Assembly (NCBI GenBank): GCA_036785705.1
Contig: JAWUZG010000135.1
Span: 124,001-188,000, forward strand
DNA: 64,000 bases
Origin: Acanthornis magna
Taxonomy: Eukaryota; Chordata; Aves; Passeriformes; Acanthizidae
Direction: 5' to 3'
A program made the translations under genes and the position numbers. The notes beneath the pieces were generated by a model. That model was given only the letters and a program-made list of their open reading frames with translations, was not told the DNA's origin and ran no database searches. This document shows, piece by piece, positions 21,271 to 34,900 of the stretch. Position 1 is the stretch's first letter. Each line of letters opens with the position of its first letter.

Positions 21271-24117
21271 ATTTTTATTTTGATAGCCTCCTAAGATACT
21301 TAGCAGTGCTTTTAGGAAAAAACCCTCCATTTGTATGTAAATGTAATATATGTATAGATGTATATACTCCTACTCTTCTAAAGAAAAGGAAAGACTCAGT
21401 AGTGAAGCAGAAATTGGTGTTTTATTCTTAATGCAGAGATGACGTAGATATATTTAGGTTGATGTATGAAATTCTGTAATACTTTTCTTCTGAATACACA
21501 ATTTTCTGCCCTCTTTATTTCACTGACTAGCATGAACACTCTACTATCTATAGTTTTGGATACAATTTATTGCGCTTTTGAACAAGAAGTGTTTGGTTTG
21601 TGAGAAAGCAGTGTGATGTGTGTTAAGAAAGTATTTTCATGTTAGATTCCAAGTCTCTTCTATGGGGAGAAATCATCATAATTGGTCTTCCAACATCTCC
21701 ATTAGAGATCTTAAATAGTTTCCACATACTTGTGAAAGTTTCAATTACTTCACGTACTATTTGACAATTTTAGTCCAAGTAAGGGACACTGGCTGAATTT
21801 CTGTACCATGAGAAAAATGTGGTCTAGAAGGATTTCTTACTGAGAAAAAGGAATGCATCTTTAATTTTTTTTTTTTTAAGATACTGTGTATCTTGCATGA
21901 TTTTTTTTTTTTTTTTTAAGATATACAGTATCTTGGATGCTAGCCCCAAGCCAGACTCTTTATATTTGCAAATTTTAATTTAAGTCAGGGAAGAAAACTC
22001 TGGCAAAACATGAAAAGTTACTTTAATATAATTTATTTTTTGTTTTGGTGTGGTTTTTTGTTGTTTAGTTCTCATTATTTGAAGCCATTAGCTAAATGAC
22101 CATGTGGCTCCAGCTCTCAGTTTATGAGCTAGATGATGGATGCTGCAATTACTCTGAAATAAAGTGTTATTTTTTATAAGTTAAGAACTGGTTGTTTGTA
22201 AGTGAAAAAATGATTGCTGAGCATTAGGAACATGTAAATGGAACTGGAGGGAAGAGGAAGATCTACAGAAATTCAGAGAAGGACTTTTGAGGCTTTCTGA
22301 AAGAGCTTGTGGAAATGAGCCCACTGACAGTCCCATGCTCATTTCCTCCAGTGATCACTGGATCTACCTGGACATTTAAGGCAGCTTTTAGTCTTGTGTG
22401 AAAGATATGATTTGATTCTGGTTATTGTCTCAGTCCAGTAAACTTAGCTGAAGGAAAGCTTCTATGCAGGGGTGGATTTGGTGGTGTAAATCTACTTTTA
22501 GTTCAGTTAAAGACCATGGTCTTCCCTTAACCTCATCAGAAGAATGAACAAATCTAGTTCACTTCCCCCTCAAATTTCTCTAGATTTCTTCTTGTGTTCA
22601 ATGTACAAACTGACATGAATACAGACTAATCAAGGAAAGCATTTTTAACAGACTCTCCAAGAAATACAGCATTCTGCGTAAGCACTTGTTTGCTGCCAAT
22701 AGATCAAGACACAATAATGTAGACCACATACAAGGCTCTAGAATAATCTTAAAGAACATGAAGAAAATTACAACCCAGGTTGCCTCACAAAAGTACAAGT
22801 TCATGACTAGTCCTACAGGACCATGTTAGAAATTGAATTATAATTTATACCTACATAATTTGAATACTCAGTGTGGTTGCTGTCCAGTACTTAATTAATT
22901 TTGTTTGTGTGGTTTTTTAAAAGAAAAACCCAGTGTGAGAATTTTATTATGGAGCATGACTTCAAGTTGAATGAGATGGCAGTAATTATCCTTGAGAGAA
23001 ACTGGTTTCATTGTACATGGCAAACTTGTGAAACCCAAAGGACATACTCTGCCTTGCCTGGCTCCTGAAATCAGCAGAATTGTGTTAGTTCAGATTGCAG
23101 ATTGTTGTGGGGTTTTTCTACAGAAGATGTAACCTCCCACCTTGCTTTTGAGAAGGAAGTAGAATGGAGCATTATTTGTTCAAGAAAGCAGCATTCAGTT
23201 TAAACAATTTCTTGCAGCGATACCTTTGCCTACAGCTCCTTAGAGCTACATAAATCCACTGAGGAAAACAATAACAAGTGGCAAATGGGCTCTGATGATA
23301 ACAGGTTCATAACAGCAAAATTTCAAAGGAAGAGAAGGGGAGCAAGCAGGAGGAGCAGTAATAACAGGAAGATTTTTGCTCTGTTAACTTTTGCATGGGC
23401 AAGAGATAGACTCAGGCCTCCTTCACGTGAAAGTGTGTGGTCACAGCTGCTGCCTTGAGTGCTAAGGTGAAAATACGGGTGGCATCCCTTGGCATGTGCA
23501 GGCAGCTAAAGGTACTCCTGACCATGAAGGGAGCACAGAGGCTGCTGGCTGCTTGCTGGCAGGCCATGATGGGCTGTTTGTTTTCATACTCACAGTCTTG
23601 GGACACTGCTGCCACTGTCACAGCAGTTTCTTTTCATTTTAGGCTGCTGAAAGGGCTTACTTTGTGGATTTGCTGGTTAGATTGATATCCTAAAATTGAA
23701 ACCATATATAGTTATGTCACGTTAATATTTGGTTTGGTAATTTCTGTTTTGCTTTATACACTTCTGATTCAGCACAGGAATACTGCATTCAGCTAAAGGT
23801 TTGTTGATTCCCTAAGAGCCAAAAAATTAAAAACAAACTAGCTTCTTTTGAATATTGCTCTCTTGTGTTCTGAATAACTATTTGCAATCACTAACTACTT
23901 ATGGTAAGCCTCTGAAAATAGATGCATATAATGGAAGTCATGTTTTTTAAGGAAAAAGCAGATCAGTGATCCCTGTTACAGACTGTCCACAAAATATCAG
24001 GAACTAGTTTTGCTTCATATTGCTGTAAGTGGAGCAAGGCCTTGGCTTTAAAAAGAGATCAAATTGATACCTCATTGAAAATACTGAGATGCCTTAAACC
24101 ATTTATTTTGGATAAAT
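21271..24117. other. Non-coding DNA between the two CR1 copies
   Basis: No gene is supported. The main visible structure is a 40-bp tandem duplication carrying palindromes at about 21864-21934. The rest is AT-rich with T homopolymers near 22040-22065 and short chance frames. Confidence 0.55.
21878..21934. repeat. Duplicated palindrome separated by a T run
   Basis: AAGATACTGTGTATCTT (21878-21894) and AAGATATACAGTATCTT (21918-21934) start 40 bases apart, each after a run of 13-17 T. The first is a 7-bp stem with a 3-nt loop. The second is the reverse complement of the first with one mismatch, so the pair can also fold against each other. Confidence 0.8.
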
Positions 24118-25480
24118 CACACAGAATCACAGAATATGCTGAGTTGGAAGGAACACACGAGGATCATTGAGTCCAGCTCCTGGCTCTGCGCAGGAGACCC
24201 CAAGAGTCACCCCATGTGCCTGAAAGCATTGTCCAAATGCTTCTTGAACTCCGTTGGCCTTGTTGCTGTGACAGCTTCCCTGGGGAGCTGTTGCAGTGCC
24301 CAACCACCCTCTGGTGAAGATCCTTTCCCTGAAATTAAACTTAAACCTCCCCTGACACAACTTCAGGGCATTCCCTCAGGTCCTGTCACTGTCACCACAG
24401 AGAAGAGATCAGTGCCTGCCCCTCCTCTTCCCCTCAGGAGGAAGCTGTAACTGCAGTGAGGTCTCCCCTCGGTCTCCTCCAGGCCGAACAGAGCAAGGCC
24501 TCAGCCACTCCGCACACAACTTCCTCTCTAGGCCCTTCACTATCTTTGTGGCCCTTCTTTGGGATGCTCTCTAATAACTTTATATCTTTTATCTCATTCC
24601 CCAGTCTGTCCATACCTCCAGGACTTCCCCATCCCAGGTGCAGAATCTGGCACCTGGATTTCCTTTGTTGAACTCTGTACGGTTGGTGACTGCCCAGTCC
24701 TCACCACTGTCGAGGCCTCTCTGCAGGGCCTCTCTCAGCTCCTCCCAGCTTTGTATCGTCTGTGAACTTGCTCTGTATCCCTTCCAGTCCTGCATCCAAG
24801 TCATTTATGAAGATGCTGATGAGCACAGGGTCTGATGGACACTAGTGCCAGGTCCCTGTCTGGTGTCACCCCATTCTCTGTAACCTTTTGCACCCGACCC
24901 ATGAGCCAGTTGCTCACCCATCTCATGGTGTGTTTATCCAGCTGTGTGCTGGACATTTTGTCCAGAAGGATCCTCTGAGAAACGGTATCCAAAGCTTTGC
25001 TGAAATACAGAAAGGTTACATCAGCTGGCTTCCCCTGATCAACTCAGTGGGTTACTTTGTCATAGAAGCAAATCAGGTTTGATAAGCACGACTTTCCTCT
25101 CATGAAGCCGTGCTGGCTGTAACCAATGACTGTGTTGTCTTTCAGGTGTTTTTCAACACCTTCCAAAATAATCTCCATAACTTTGCGTGGCACTGAAGTG
25201 AGACTGATAGATCTGTGGCTTCCAGGGTCCTCCTTTCTCTTCTTGAAAACTGGGGCATTTGCCAGCTTCCAGTCAGCTGGACCTCTCCAGATTCCCAAGA
25301 CCACTCAAAAATTATTGAGAGGTTTTGTGATGATATCAACTCTTGAGCTATCTAGCTCTTTGAGGATTCTTGGATGAATCCCATCAGGTTGAATAGATTT
25401 GTAGGGATCCAGCTGGAGCAGTAGAAAATTTGTCTGCTGGAGAACTTTGTCAATGACAATAGCCCTAAAGCCATCTTGAC
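24118..25480 (-). mobile_element. CR1 LINE, 5'-truncated, with reverse-transcriptase remains
   Basis: The plus-strand start CACAGAATCACAGAAT (24120-24135) is the reverse complement of the short terminal repeats at CR1 3' ends, so the element reads on the minus strand. From 25470 downward the translation shows successive RT blocks: LDPYKSIQPDGIHPRILKEL (about 25412-25353), SLTSVPRKVMEIILE, QHGFMRGKSCLSNL, then DTVSQRILLDKMSSTQLDK (24992-24930) and LQRGLDSGEDWAVTNRTEFN further on. These pieces lie in different frames, so the ORF is broken by at least two frameshifts and several stops. One frameshift falls between the IIFEWSWESGEV block and ADWKLANAPVF, near 25290. Upstream of about 25480 the CR1 similarity fades, consistent with 5' truncation. 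It cannot encode a working protein. Confidence 0.85.
25044..25304 (-). pseudogene. Reverse-transcriptase fragment of the CR1
   Basis: This 86-codon open piece contains the CR1 RT segments ADWKLANAPVFKKRKEDPG, SLTSVPRKVMEIILEGVEKH and QHGFMRGKSCLSNLICFYD. These correspond to the N-terminal fingers and palm part of non-LTR reverse transcriptases, before the catalytic YxDD. It is part of the decayed element at 24118-25480 and has no start signal of its own. Confidence 0.75.
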
Positions 25481-25481
25481 C

Positions 25482-25961
25482 TCATGGAAAAAAATCTTGC
25501 TGCCCTTCTTCCATCAGAATCACTTTGACCTCATTAATATTTTTACTTCGGCAGTCACAGCATGGTGGGGTTGTAACCCAACTTAGAGATGTTAGCTGCT
25601 GGACCTCAGAGGGAAATCCCTGATCCTCTGAGCCTTCTAGATTTGCTAGGAAAACTCCTTCTGGATAAATGTCTGTGTCACAGGGATTACAGAGCAAGTG
25701 TCGCTGAGCTTCACTGTGGATTCTGCCAGCATGCATGCAGCAGGACACCACAGTGATCTTTGTCACAGCTGCAGGGATTCTTGTCACAGCCACAATAGCG
25801 ATCCTTATGGCATCCAGTGCTTTTGTCACAGTGCTGCGAAATAACTGCAGCAGCTGCAGCCTCTGCCAGCTCTGTGAAGGCCAAGCCTGTATGTGGACAG
25901 GGAACACAAGCTTTGCCTCCTGCTGGTAACCCAGATGGAGGAAGAGGTCTAAAGTCATCAC
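25482..25961 (-). other. Unassigned 159-codon open frame beside the CR1
   Basis: The longest frame outside the provirus abuts the apparent 5' truncation point of the CR1. Its translation is rich in Gln, Ser and hydrophobic residues, includes several cysteines (for example TTPPCCDC and VVSCCMHAG), and shows no motif I recognise. On the given strand the segment holds four spaced copies of TGTCACAG (near 25676, 25757, 25784 and 25825). It may be more of the LINE, a different repeat, or chance. I assign no function. Confidence 0.25.
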
Positions 25962-28900
25962 CTGCTACATCGGTGTGTTGGTACTGAGACCCAGATCAAC
26001 CCCTTGGCATGAGAGAGGACAGCTCTGCCTCCATGGGCACTGTGAGTCTGACCTGTGAGGAGAGGTTTAGTGACCTAGAGATTCAGAACTTGTTACTAGG
26101 GGATATGATAGCAGCATAATGGGCTTGAAGCATGGAAACAATGTGTCCTGCTACTTTGTTCCCTCATGTACTTATACTACTGTTCAATCTGAACCTTGCC
26201 CTACCTTACCTGTGGCATTACAGGAGCACCTTTGTGCTTCTTAATATTTCTATAACCTCTGTGCTTCATACTTCCCATCCTCCTTTTGGCTCTGGCTAGG
26301 TAAAGGCATATGAAGGGACAACTATTAGACTTCCTGATGTTATACAGGTACATTGTTTTCAAATCTGAATCCTGCTCTTAATTTATTTTAGTCTGGAGAA
26401 ATCAAATAATGCGATATTGGGTAAAACATATTTATGATTGCATGTGCCCGATGTTATGTGCCGTTTACAATTTGCATCTTTCCTGGTCCCACAAGACTGA
26501 TTATAAAGACCATTAAAAAGGCACTTGATGGTATGTTAAAATTTTAGGGCTTTAGGTCATGACATAAACTGTAAAAAGTATTACTGAGTACAAAAGGCAG
26601 TCCATTTCTAATGTCGTTGGTAGTAATTTCCTTTACTGACTCTGGTGTACTGTAAAACAAGTTTTACTAACCTCAAAAGTAAATGTCCTTAATGTGTGCC
26701 TGCTTTGGATAGTTTATAGGGGTTGTGCAGGTAAGTGTGTTTGCCTGGCAGTGTCCTGCTTTTACCTGCACTTCTCTCAGTACTGCAATAGTGTGCTGGA
26801 AACTGGAATATCAAAAAGTGTCTCTAGAGTATTAGCAGCTGTTGTGGGGCAGCCCCATTAGCCACAGATTTCACTGCCTGGAAATGAACAATAAAAAGCA
26901 ATCCTCATGATAATGGTTGCTCAACCAGCTTCTTTATCTAACTGGAAAAGATCTTTCTGCTTGATTCTGAGCTAGTATTTCTTTATTTCTTTATCAAGAA
27001 AGATTCAAAGTACTTCTGTTTCCCCCTTGAAAGTGATTTAAAAAAAATAAATAGAATACTAGCAAGGGGTGTATGTATATTACTGTAATTAGTATGGGGG
27101 AGTGAATCCATTTTTTCCCCTGTATATGTTAAAATCTTGATTTTGGGGGAATTCTTCTGATTCTTCTTCCAAAGGATATTTTTAGGCTGAACATCCTCTT
27201 TTGCCTTATGTGAGAGGCAGCCAATACTGCTGTGTTAGTGTGTGTTCAAACTGCTCTGAATTAATCCTGTGTTTCCTGGCAACAACTTCCCATTTCTTTC
27301 CTTATCTTTTCGCGGTGCTATGAGGATTTGATCTGAGGCACCATTAGTAGAATAGACATAACGATTGTATCAGTTGATTAGAGGCATCTAATGTAGTTTC
27401 TGGACATCAGTTACTGCTCAGTAATGGAAATAGTTCAAGGAAATACTTCATGAAGCTTACAGCTGACTAAGAAGCTGGAAATTTGTCATTTTGTTTACAG
27501 GCATGTAGGCAATTCTTCCATGTCCTCATTGTAGTGTGAAAGGTCCCGGGTGGAAAGGTAGCTTGTCCTCTGGCTTAGGTTTGCCCCTTCTTTGGTGCAA
27601 GTTGCACAACTTCCAAGGTATAGTCACCCTTTGGGTCCTCTGTTGGCAATTACATTGTCCCAGGCTCAAACTGGGAATCTCCCTGCTCAGATTACATTTG
27701 TCTTCCTTTCCCAGAGATGTGAGCTGGTTGCTGCTGCCATGACCGAAGGATAATATAGGACGGTAACTGGATCTGGGTGTCAGTGTGGGAAGTTCAGTAC
27801 ATGGTATTTTCTAACTTCTTCACAGCTGTACTAGGATTTTCCCCCATTTTTGTTGGCTTTTTTTTTTTAAATTTCATGCAGAGCTGTATTAATTACCAAG
27901 GTTTTTTATTATTATTATTTTTAAATTTGATGACGCTACTTTATTTTATTGCATCTATTTGACTCTTGTCAAAACCACTTATGAATAACAGCAACATAAT
28001 TTAGTAGAGGATATCAGCTCAGCTGCTCTATGAAAGCTTTATTTAAAGGGCTTCTCTTTACATGCAGTGAATATTTAATCATTGCCTTTATTTTCTGCTC
28101 TCATTTTCAATTCAGATTTCAATTTAGAGGTTTTAATTATGTAAAAAAGACAAAGATATGCTCTTTTCTTCTCTCTGTTGAATTTTCCTAACACAGTCTA
28201 ATTTGAATTGAAAACTGACTTTTACTGTATTCAAGTTGGTTTTAGGGTCCTTCCAGAGTTTCAGAATTTCTATTATATTAAACATTTCTGAATCTAGAAA
28301 AGTGCTGGCTCAAACCTTGATGCTGTTAAATTCAATAGACCTTTTGCCAATAACATTCATAATGCTAGGTTTTGCACGCTCGGTTTTAGGTAGGTTAGTA
28401 AGTTCACAATAATGCAGGATTTTTATTGCAAATGATGTCATATTAGTACTCGTGATTACTTAAGGCAGACTTTTTTAAGCCATGGTTAATTTATGGATTA
28501 CTAGCAGATAAAATGACTTGCTGTATCAATTTAGGAATTTCAAATTCTGTTAAATGCAGTGTAGGTTTGAAATGTATTTTTAATACCTGTCATCTCCTGT
28601 AAGTAATTGGTACAATGTATACATAACATTAGTAGTAAAAGGATACTTCAGAATTTTTCTAGTAACTATTTTAAGAGCTGTCTTTTCTCTCTTTTGTTTC
28701 ATCTAAGGATCAAATTTTAGTTCCAACTATGATTTTACTGAAACTCTGTAAGTTGTTAAATCAGTAATATGTGTGGGTTTGGGGTTATTTTCAGAAGTTA
28801 GAAGATTAAGTTCCTCTAGAAGGAGATAAAATGTCTAAATTCACCTAACCTTTTGTTCTGCTGTATGCTAGATCCTAACATCATCAGGTTCACAGTGGCC

Positions 28901-31900
28901 TTTCATTCAGTCATGACCTAGTTCAATGTACAGGTAACAAATCAATAGCCTGAGATAGTAACATTTACTATCTAATTCCTACTACTTCAACAGTGGATTT
29001 CCACAGTTATGTCAATTATGTTTTGGAAATATCACTGAACTTTGCTTATTTGAACCCATTAATGTGCTGAGACAAGGTTGGGTTTGCTTCAATAACATTG
29101 CAGAATGATTTGATGATTTCAATACCTTTGTCTTACAAAAAAAGAAAAGAAAAGAAAAAAAAAATTGTTCAAAGACTTGTATGAAACAAGTGCCATTGTA
29201 CAGCCTGCAGCACACTCCTTGGTTCCTGGATTCTTGTTAAGTGCTGCTGTGGTCTGATGGGAGCAGTTCAGTTTCTATCGCACTGCTGCCATTAAGCCCT
29301 TGCTCTCAAGAAAGTTTTCTCCCACACATAAGTGTGCAGCCTTGAGTGAATAAAGTCCCAAAGAATTGGGGTGGCACCTCTACAGCCAAATTAATTTATT
29401 TTTACCTGCTCTGGCAAGGTTGCTCTAGCAAGGTTTAACATGGTGAATACTACGTCTCATAACTGGGCTGTGTGAAAAGTAACATTCCCATCTGTTTGAC
29501 TACAGCTTGAACTTTGGAAGATGGACAGTGGTCTTGTCACATGTACGCTTTTCTTCTTCCATGGACTCTAGTGTGATTTTGTCTGGCCCTTTGTGTTAAT
29601 TTATACTACACTACTCTCCCTGTTCCTGTATGTTGGTGGGAAGCCATGACTTCATGCTACCTTCACATCCAAGGGACTAATGAAACAGAACACTGCTTAC
29701 TATTTTCCTGGCATAAAGGGAAAGCCTAGAATGAGCAGAAATCATAATTTAACTTGTATTAAGTTTCTACATGCATTTTTCATCACCTGAAAAAAATTGT
29801 CTTCGCAAACTAACTTTTTAATGAGAAAGCTTCTAGTGTTGCTGGTAGCAATGATTAAGTATCTAACTACCTACAGCACTTCTTGTTAGTTCATTAAAAG
29901 ACTAGCCTTCCTAATTACATTTGCATGTCTCTCCATAATTTGTACAGACCTCAATAATTAAATGGGTGATAATCCGTCAGCAGAATTGCAAAAGACCTTG
30001 ATCCTTACATACGCAAACCCTCGGGCAGTATTTACAGTTTTCTAATAGTGTGTTGCCTTTCTTACTTGATTGTTAACTGAATAGAAGACACTGTTGATGA
30101 TATTAGCTTCACAAATAGTCTGTTGTGCAATGGATGAAGACACTTTGGGGTGGATATAGGCAATCTGTCCCCTTGCTCCCTAGTCATTGCAAAGACAGAT
30201 CTCATTTCTGGTTTAGTTATTTGAAACTGTCTGTGTCTTTATTTCACTGATAAGTCATTTTAAAAGCTGGAGTGAATGTTATTTTTTTACTCTTTGAAGG
30301 CCTGATCTCTTTGTGATGCTTGGATGGCCAAAAGATGGTGACTTAAACACAAATTAGGTACCTGCAGCACAATTTCTAATGGTGCAGAGGTGAAGCTGGG
30401 GAATTGGTGCTCACCCTCTGAAGGTCAGAGCACAGATTGACTTGCATGACTGGAGATACTCAGCACTTATAGTGCTTATATTCATCTGTTTTCTCTTTTA
30501 TTTGTTCTTCTCTTCAGGCAGCTAAAAAACTAAGCCATTCTAATTCAATTTCTTCTTAAAAAAATTTTATAATCTGGTCTTCAGCTTTAGTGTAATTTTA
30601 CCTCTTCTTTCATACTTACGTGAGTTAAATGCTTTATGTCTCTATTTCATGTGGGAAATGCCTCCAAGGGCATCCACTTACATATAGCAATTTTGGTGCA
30701 TCACCTCCGAATAATTCAGAGAAAACTTATCCATCATTAGATTAAATTTTGCACTCTTATCAGTGCAGTGCCCACTTTCTGATCATCTGAAAAGCTTTCA
30801 GACTCACCCATGAGTTATACAGCCATCACTGCCCATTTTCTAGCTGAATCCCTGTGTCTACACATGCTCCTGGCTCACCAGCTCCGCTCTTAGTCTCCCC
30901 CCAGAGCAGCACAGGGTGATTATATTTCTAACTCATTTGGCTTATCACATTTAAGACTCTACTTGAAGAGCAAGGTCTCCGCTTTACCACTGCATCATTA
31001 TCTTCTGAAATATTTTTAAAATGTGCCATTTTAGCCCTATGTTATATGTTCTGTCCTCAGAACAAGGCAGCAAAACTGGAACAGGGAGAAAGGAAAATGC
31101 CTGCTGTGTTTCGAGTTAGTGTTCCTACTGGGACATATCTTTGAGGCAGGGCCATGTGGAGGTAGAGCAAATGGTGCAGGAAGGCACTTTGCTGAGTTGG
31201 AATGAAATATCACAAGCTGAAACAGTAGTTTCTGACCACCTGCCTGGACAAAGTGATTTCATCTGGGCTGCTATTGGAATTGTCCTTGTGTTGTTTGGCA
31301 ACTCTTTGCAGCATCCTCTTTATATTATTTCAGTTTGTGCACATGTTGTGAATAAAAAGAAACTAAGAGAAAATGAGGAGTATCTTCTCTTCCAGAAAAG
31401 CTTGTTACCTATGGCAAAATCCTCCAAATCATTACTCTTTTACAAAGGGGCAGTCATATGTTGTAAATAATGAACAGTAATGATAAAACATCTGAGAAGA
31501 CTTAGATAAGAACATGTATTGAAAAAATACAATTATTATGGTCTGAGAGTTTTCGCAGTGGGCAAAACCATGTACTTTATAATTTCTACTATTTAATTTT
31601 TTAATCGCATTTCTTTCAAAGTTAATTTATTCTGATGAAGTGGGATATCTGCTGATTATTTAACATATCCATCTATTTTGTGAGCTTTAGTGTTGCCCTG
31701 AGTTTCATGTTAATTATATAGGACCATCACTATATTTAAAAACCAGTCTTCATTAAAAAAACTAAATCGTTAATATATCAGCTGTTAGCTGTACTTAACA
31801 GAGGTCTTCTGCATCTCTCACAGGCTTTATGAATTCTTAGGCTGGCAGTCCTTTCTGCTATTTATGTGTACTGAAGCAACCATATAATTTATCTGGTTTG

Positions 31901-34900
31901 GAGCTCCTTTCTTCCAGCATATTCAGAGCTTACCGGTATCACTAATAGGAAAACAGAAAGAGATTCATCCCTTAATTCCTAAACATCTTGATAAATGAGC
32001 AACAGAACCTGCCAACTAGCTAATATAACATGGTATACAGACTGTGATATTAGGTATAAGAGGTTGGTTTGGCAGGATTTTTGAGTATGTCGCGTGACTT
32101 GTAAAGAGATGAAAATAAAAGATATTAAATACATAGCCTGCCTCAGTATTTTCCCCAGCACTCACATGGAAGTGACAACAGAGCTCCTGCTCTTCACTTC
32201 AGGTGTTTTATAAACTTGCCTACCTTCTTGACTGCCACCAGTTGAAATGCTGGTGTGAGGAATTAGGATTGGATGCCTGGGTGATGAGAAAATGAAAAGG
32301 ATTGCTCTTCAAATGATTCTGAGGGGATACGCAATAGAGCAGAACCCTTTTTGAAGGATTGGTTCAAAGGAAAACATAGGCTCAAAATAATGAGCTTTTA
32401 AAAACCTGTCTTACTGCTTGTGGTTCCTCACTGTGCTTCAGATATAATTCATATCAAGGTTTTAGGATTTATCATTACCTAGACTACCCTGACCTCCATC
32501 AGTGCCCCGCCTACAAATACAGATAGTCTTTGTGTAGAATGCCTTCATACCCTCAAAGTTCTAGAAATTTCAGTAACATTAAATAAATAATATTAAAGGC
32601 AAAAATTTCTGGCATTACCTAAAATTTTCCCCAATTACTATGAAGAGGAAGAAACTTGTATTTTGGCTTCCTTAATGCAGTAAGTGTTGGTTAAGTTGGA
32701 TTTAGCTACTTGACTGTGTCATGATAGATAAAGATTAGAACTGTATAAATAAAATACTAGGCACATGGTTAATATTTTTCTAACTAGAAGGCACAGCTAA
32801 AAAGTTTGGGTTTGTACATGAAACCAACTTAAATAGTCCTGAGTTTTGAAAATGCACCCATTTTCAGTTTTTTTTCTTCTTCTCCTTATTTGGTGAGGCT
32901 TCCTTTATTTTTCCAGGGATCAGCTGAGGAACACTGGTGCAATATTCTTCCCTGGCACTGGTGTCCCTTGTTCAGTGACACTGTGTGTCCCATGTGGTCA
33001 TTCCCTCCAAGGGCGTTATTGTAACAGTATATTAGAATTTTTTTCCTTCCTAAAATTAGTCTAAGGCATTTCAAATACTTGGTCTTAAGGGCACAGCTGA
33101 TTCATGTGGGAGCTTTTCAAGGGAAAAATGGTAGTAATGTGCCCAAACTCTGTTTTCCTGATGTGGGGAAAGGGCACTGAAAGTATTCTATGCCTTTGAA
33201 AATGCTTTTTCTTTTGGTCCCAAATTTATTTTGGTTTTTATTGCTTAAATATTGCCCACAAAATATTAGCCAGTTGTAGCGCTTGATTGAATTATGAGTA
33301 AGATGAGCTAAAAAACATTGTTCTTCCATGTTTCTTTGTGTCATTCAATAGCTCTGATCTGACTTCTGAAATATATTTACACATTTTTCTTGGAGTTTCA
33401 TGACATCATCACATCTGTAGATTTAGGGGTCTGATGCAAATGATGATCTGATTCTGTTAAAATGATCAGTCTGCCAAAACATGAACAACATTTTGTATTC
33501 TCTCCATCTCTTACATGACTGAATAGATTCCAGTATTTTATGTTATGGACTTTGTTTTGAATCACTCTCTTTTGTTGCATGCATGAAGTTTTTTGAAACT
33601 TTCTTCTGATATATCAGTATTGGCAACAGCTGGTCCTCCCTTCCTTAAGCACCCAACACTTTTCACAAACTTTTTGACTCTTAAAAGAGTACTGCTTGTG
33701 GGTTTTGTAATCATTTTAGCATCATGGTTTTTTTAGTTAAATGCCCACACAAATAGAAATTAAAGGAATCTTGGGATGATATAAAGTTATTTGGATTAAT
33801 TAATCCCTATCAAAACTTCATTGAGCTATTTACATGTGTATTATAGGTCAATATAGACCTCCATTTTAATTCATGTCTTTATGTAAAAACTTCTTTACAG
33901 CCTGGATATTTGCTTCCATGTGCTTTGCCTGTGAGCTCCAATAAGTATGACTCAGAGATGTTGCTTGGACTTTCATTTTTATTTTAAGCATAAAGACTAT
34001 TGTAGTTCCAACAGATTATTATTTAAAAGTTGGTTTAAAAATACTAAACAGATAAACATTTAAGAAAACTCCTTTACCATGCAGCCAAATATTTCGTAAA
34101 GTATGTATAGTTTTTACTTCTACTCCTGCAGAGAATGTAAGAAATCATCCTATTTTGGTACCAGTATAATGTGTCAGAATAGTTGTGCTTTGTGGTCTAA
34201 TCAAAAATATTAGCTGAAATGGGGAGGATGAGGGTCTTAATGGATTGCTATATGGACAGAAGAGATTTTTTTGTTCTTTAGTATAAAAGGAATCATCCAG
34301 TGATTCCGTTGAAAATATTTAGTTTGAACACTGATATCGAAATATTGCACTGAAAGATAAACAGATGACTTCAGAATGATGGTAGCAAATGCAATTATGC
34401 TTCAACCCACAATAATCTTAAGTGAGATATTTTATTAAATGTTAATAACTTTGGGGACTAGACTGGCTTCTTCTTAGGTCTTTCAAATAAGAGTTGTTCT
34501 GTGCAACAAGATGCCTGCAATATAAAGGTGGAATGTGTACCAAGGGGTGATTCTGAGGGCTTAAAACCATTTGAGATTTATTAGTTTTCTGGAGTTGGGT
34601 TAACAAGGTTCCGTGAATAGGCACAAGGCCTGGAGAGTGGGATTAGGAAGGTTTCCAGAGGCTCTGAACTCATGTCAAGCAAACCTGTCATGCCAAGCAG
34701 CTAAGTCAACTGAATAGGGAAACGTCTTGGAAGTGCTTTATCAATGCATAATGTTTGTAAATTTTATTCAATTAATTTACAGCTGCAGGGCTCATGAGGC
34801 TGAGATTAAAGTTTTGTAAAGTTTTGATAAGGAAGCAGCCAAAACCAAACAAAAACATTTGATTAGCTTTGGATGTTTTTTTAACAAGTTGGCAGGGGAA

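Noticed and set aside
31141..31470. A 109-codon plus-strand frame with a hydrophobic middle
   Set aside because: It starts at a TTG codon, has no recognised motif and lies in AT-rich non-coding sequence.
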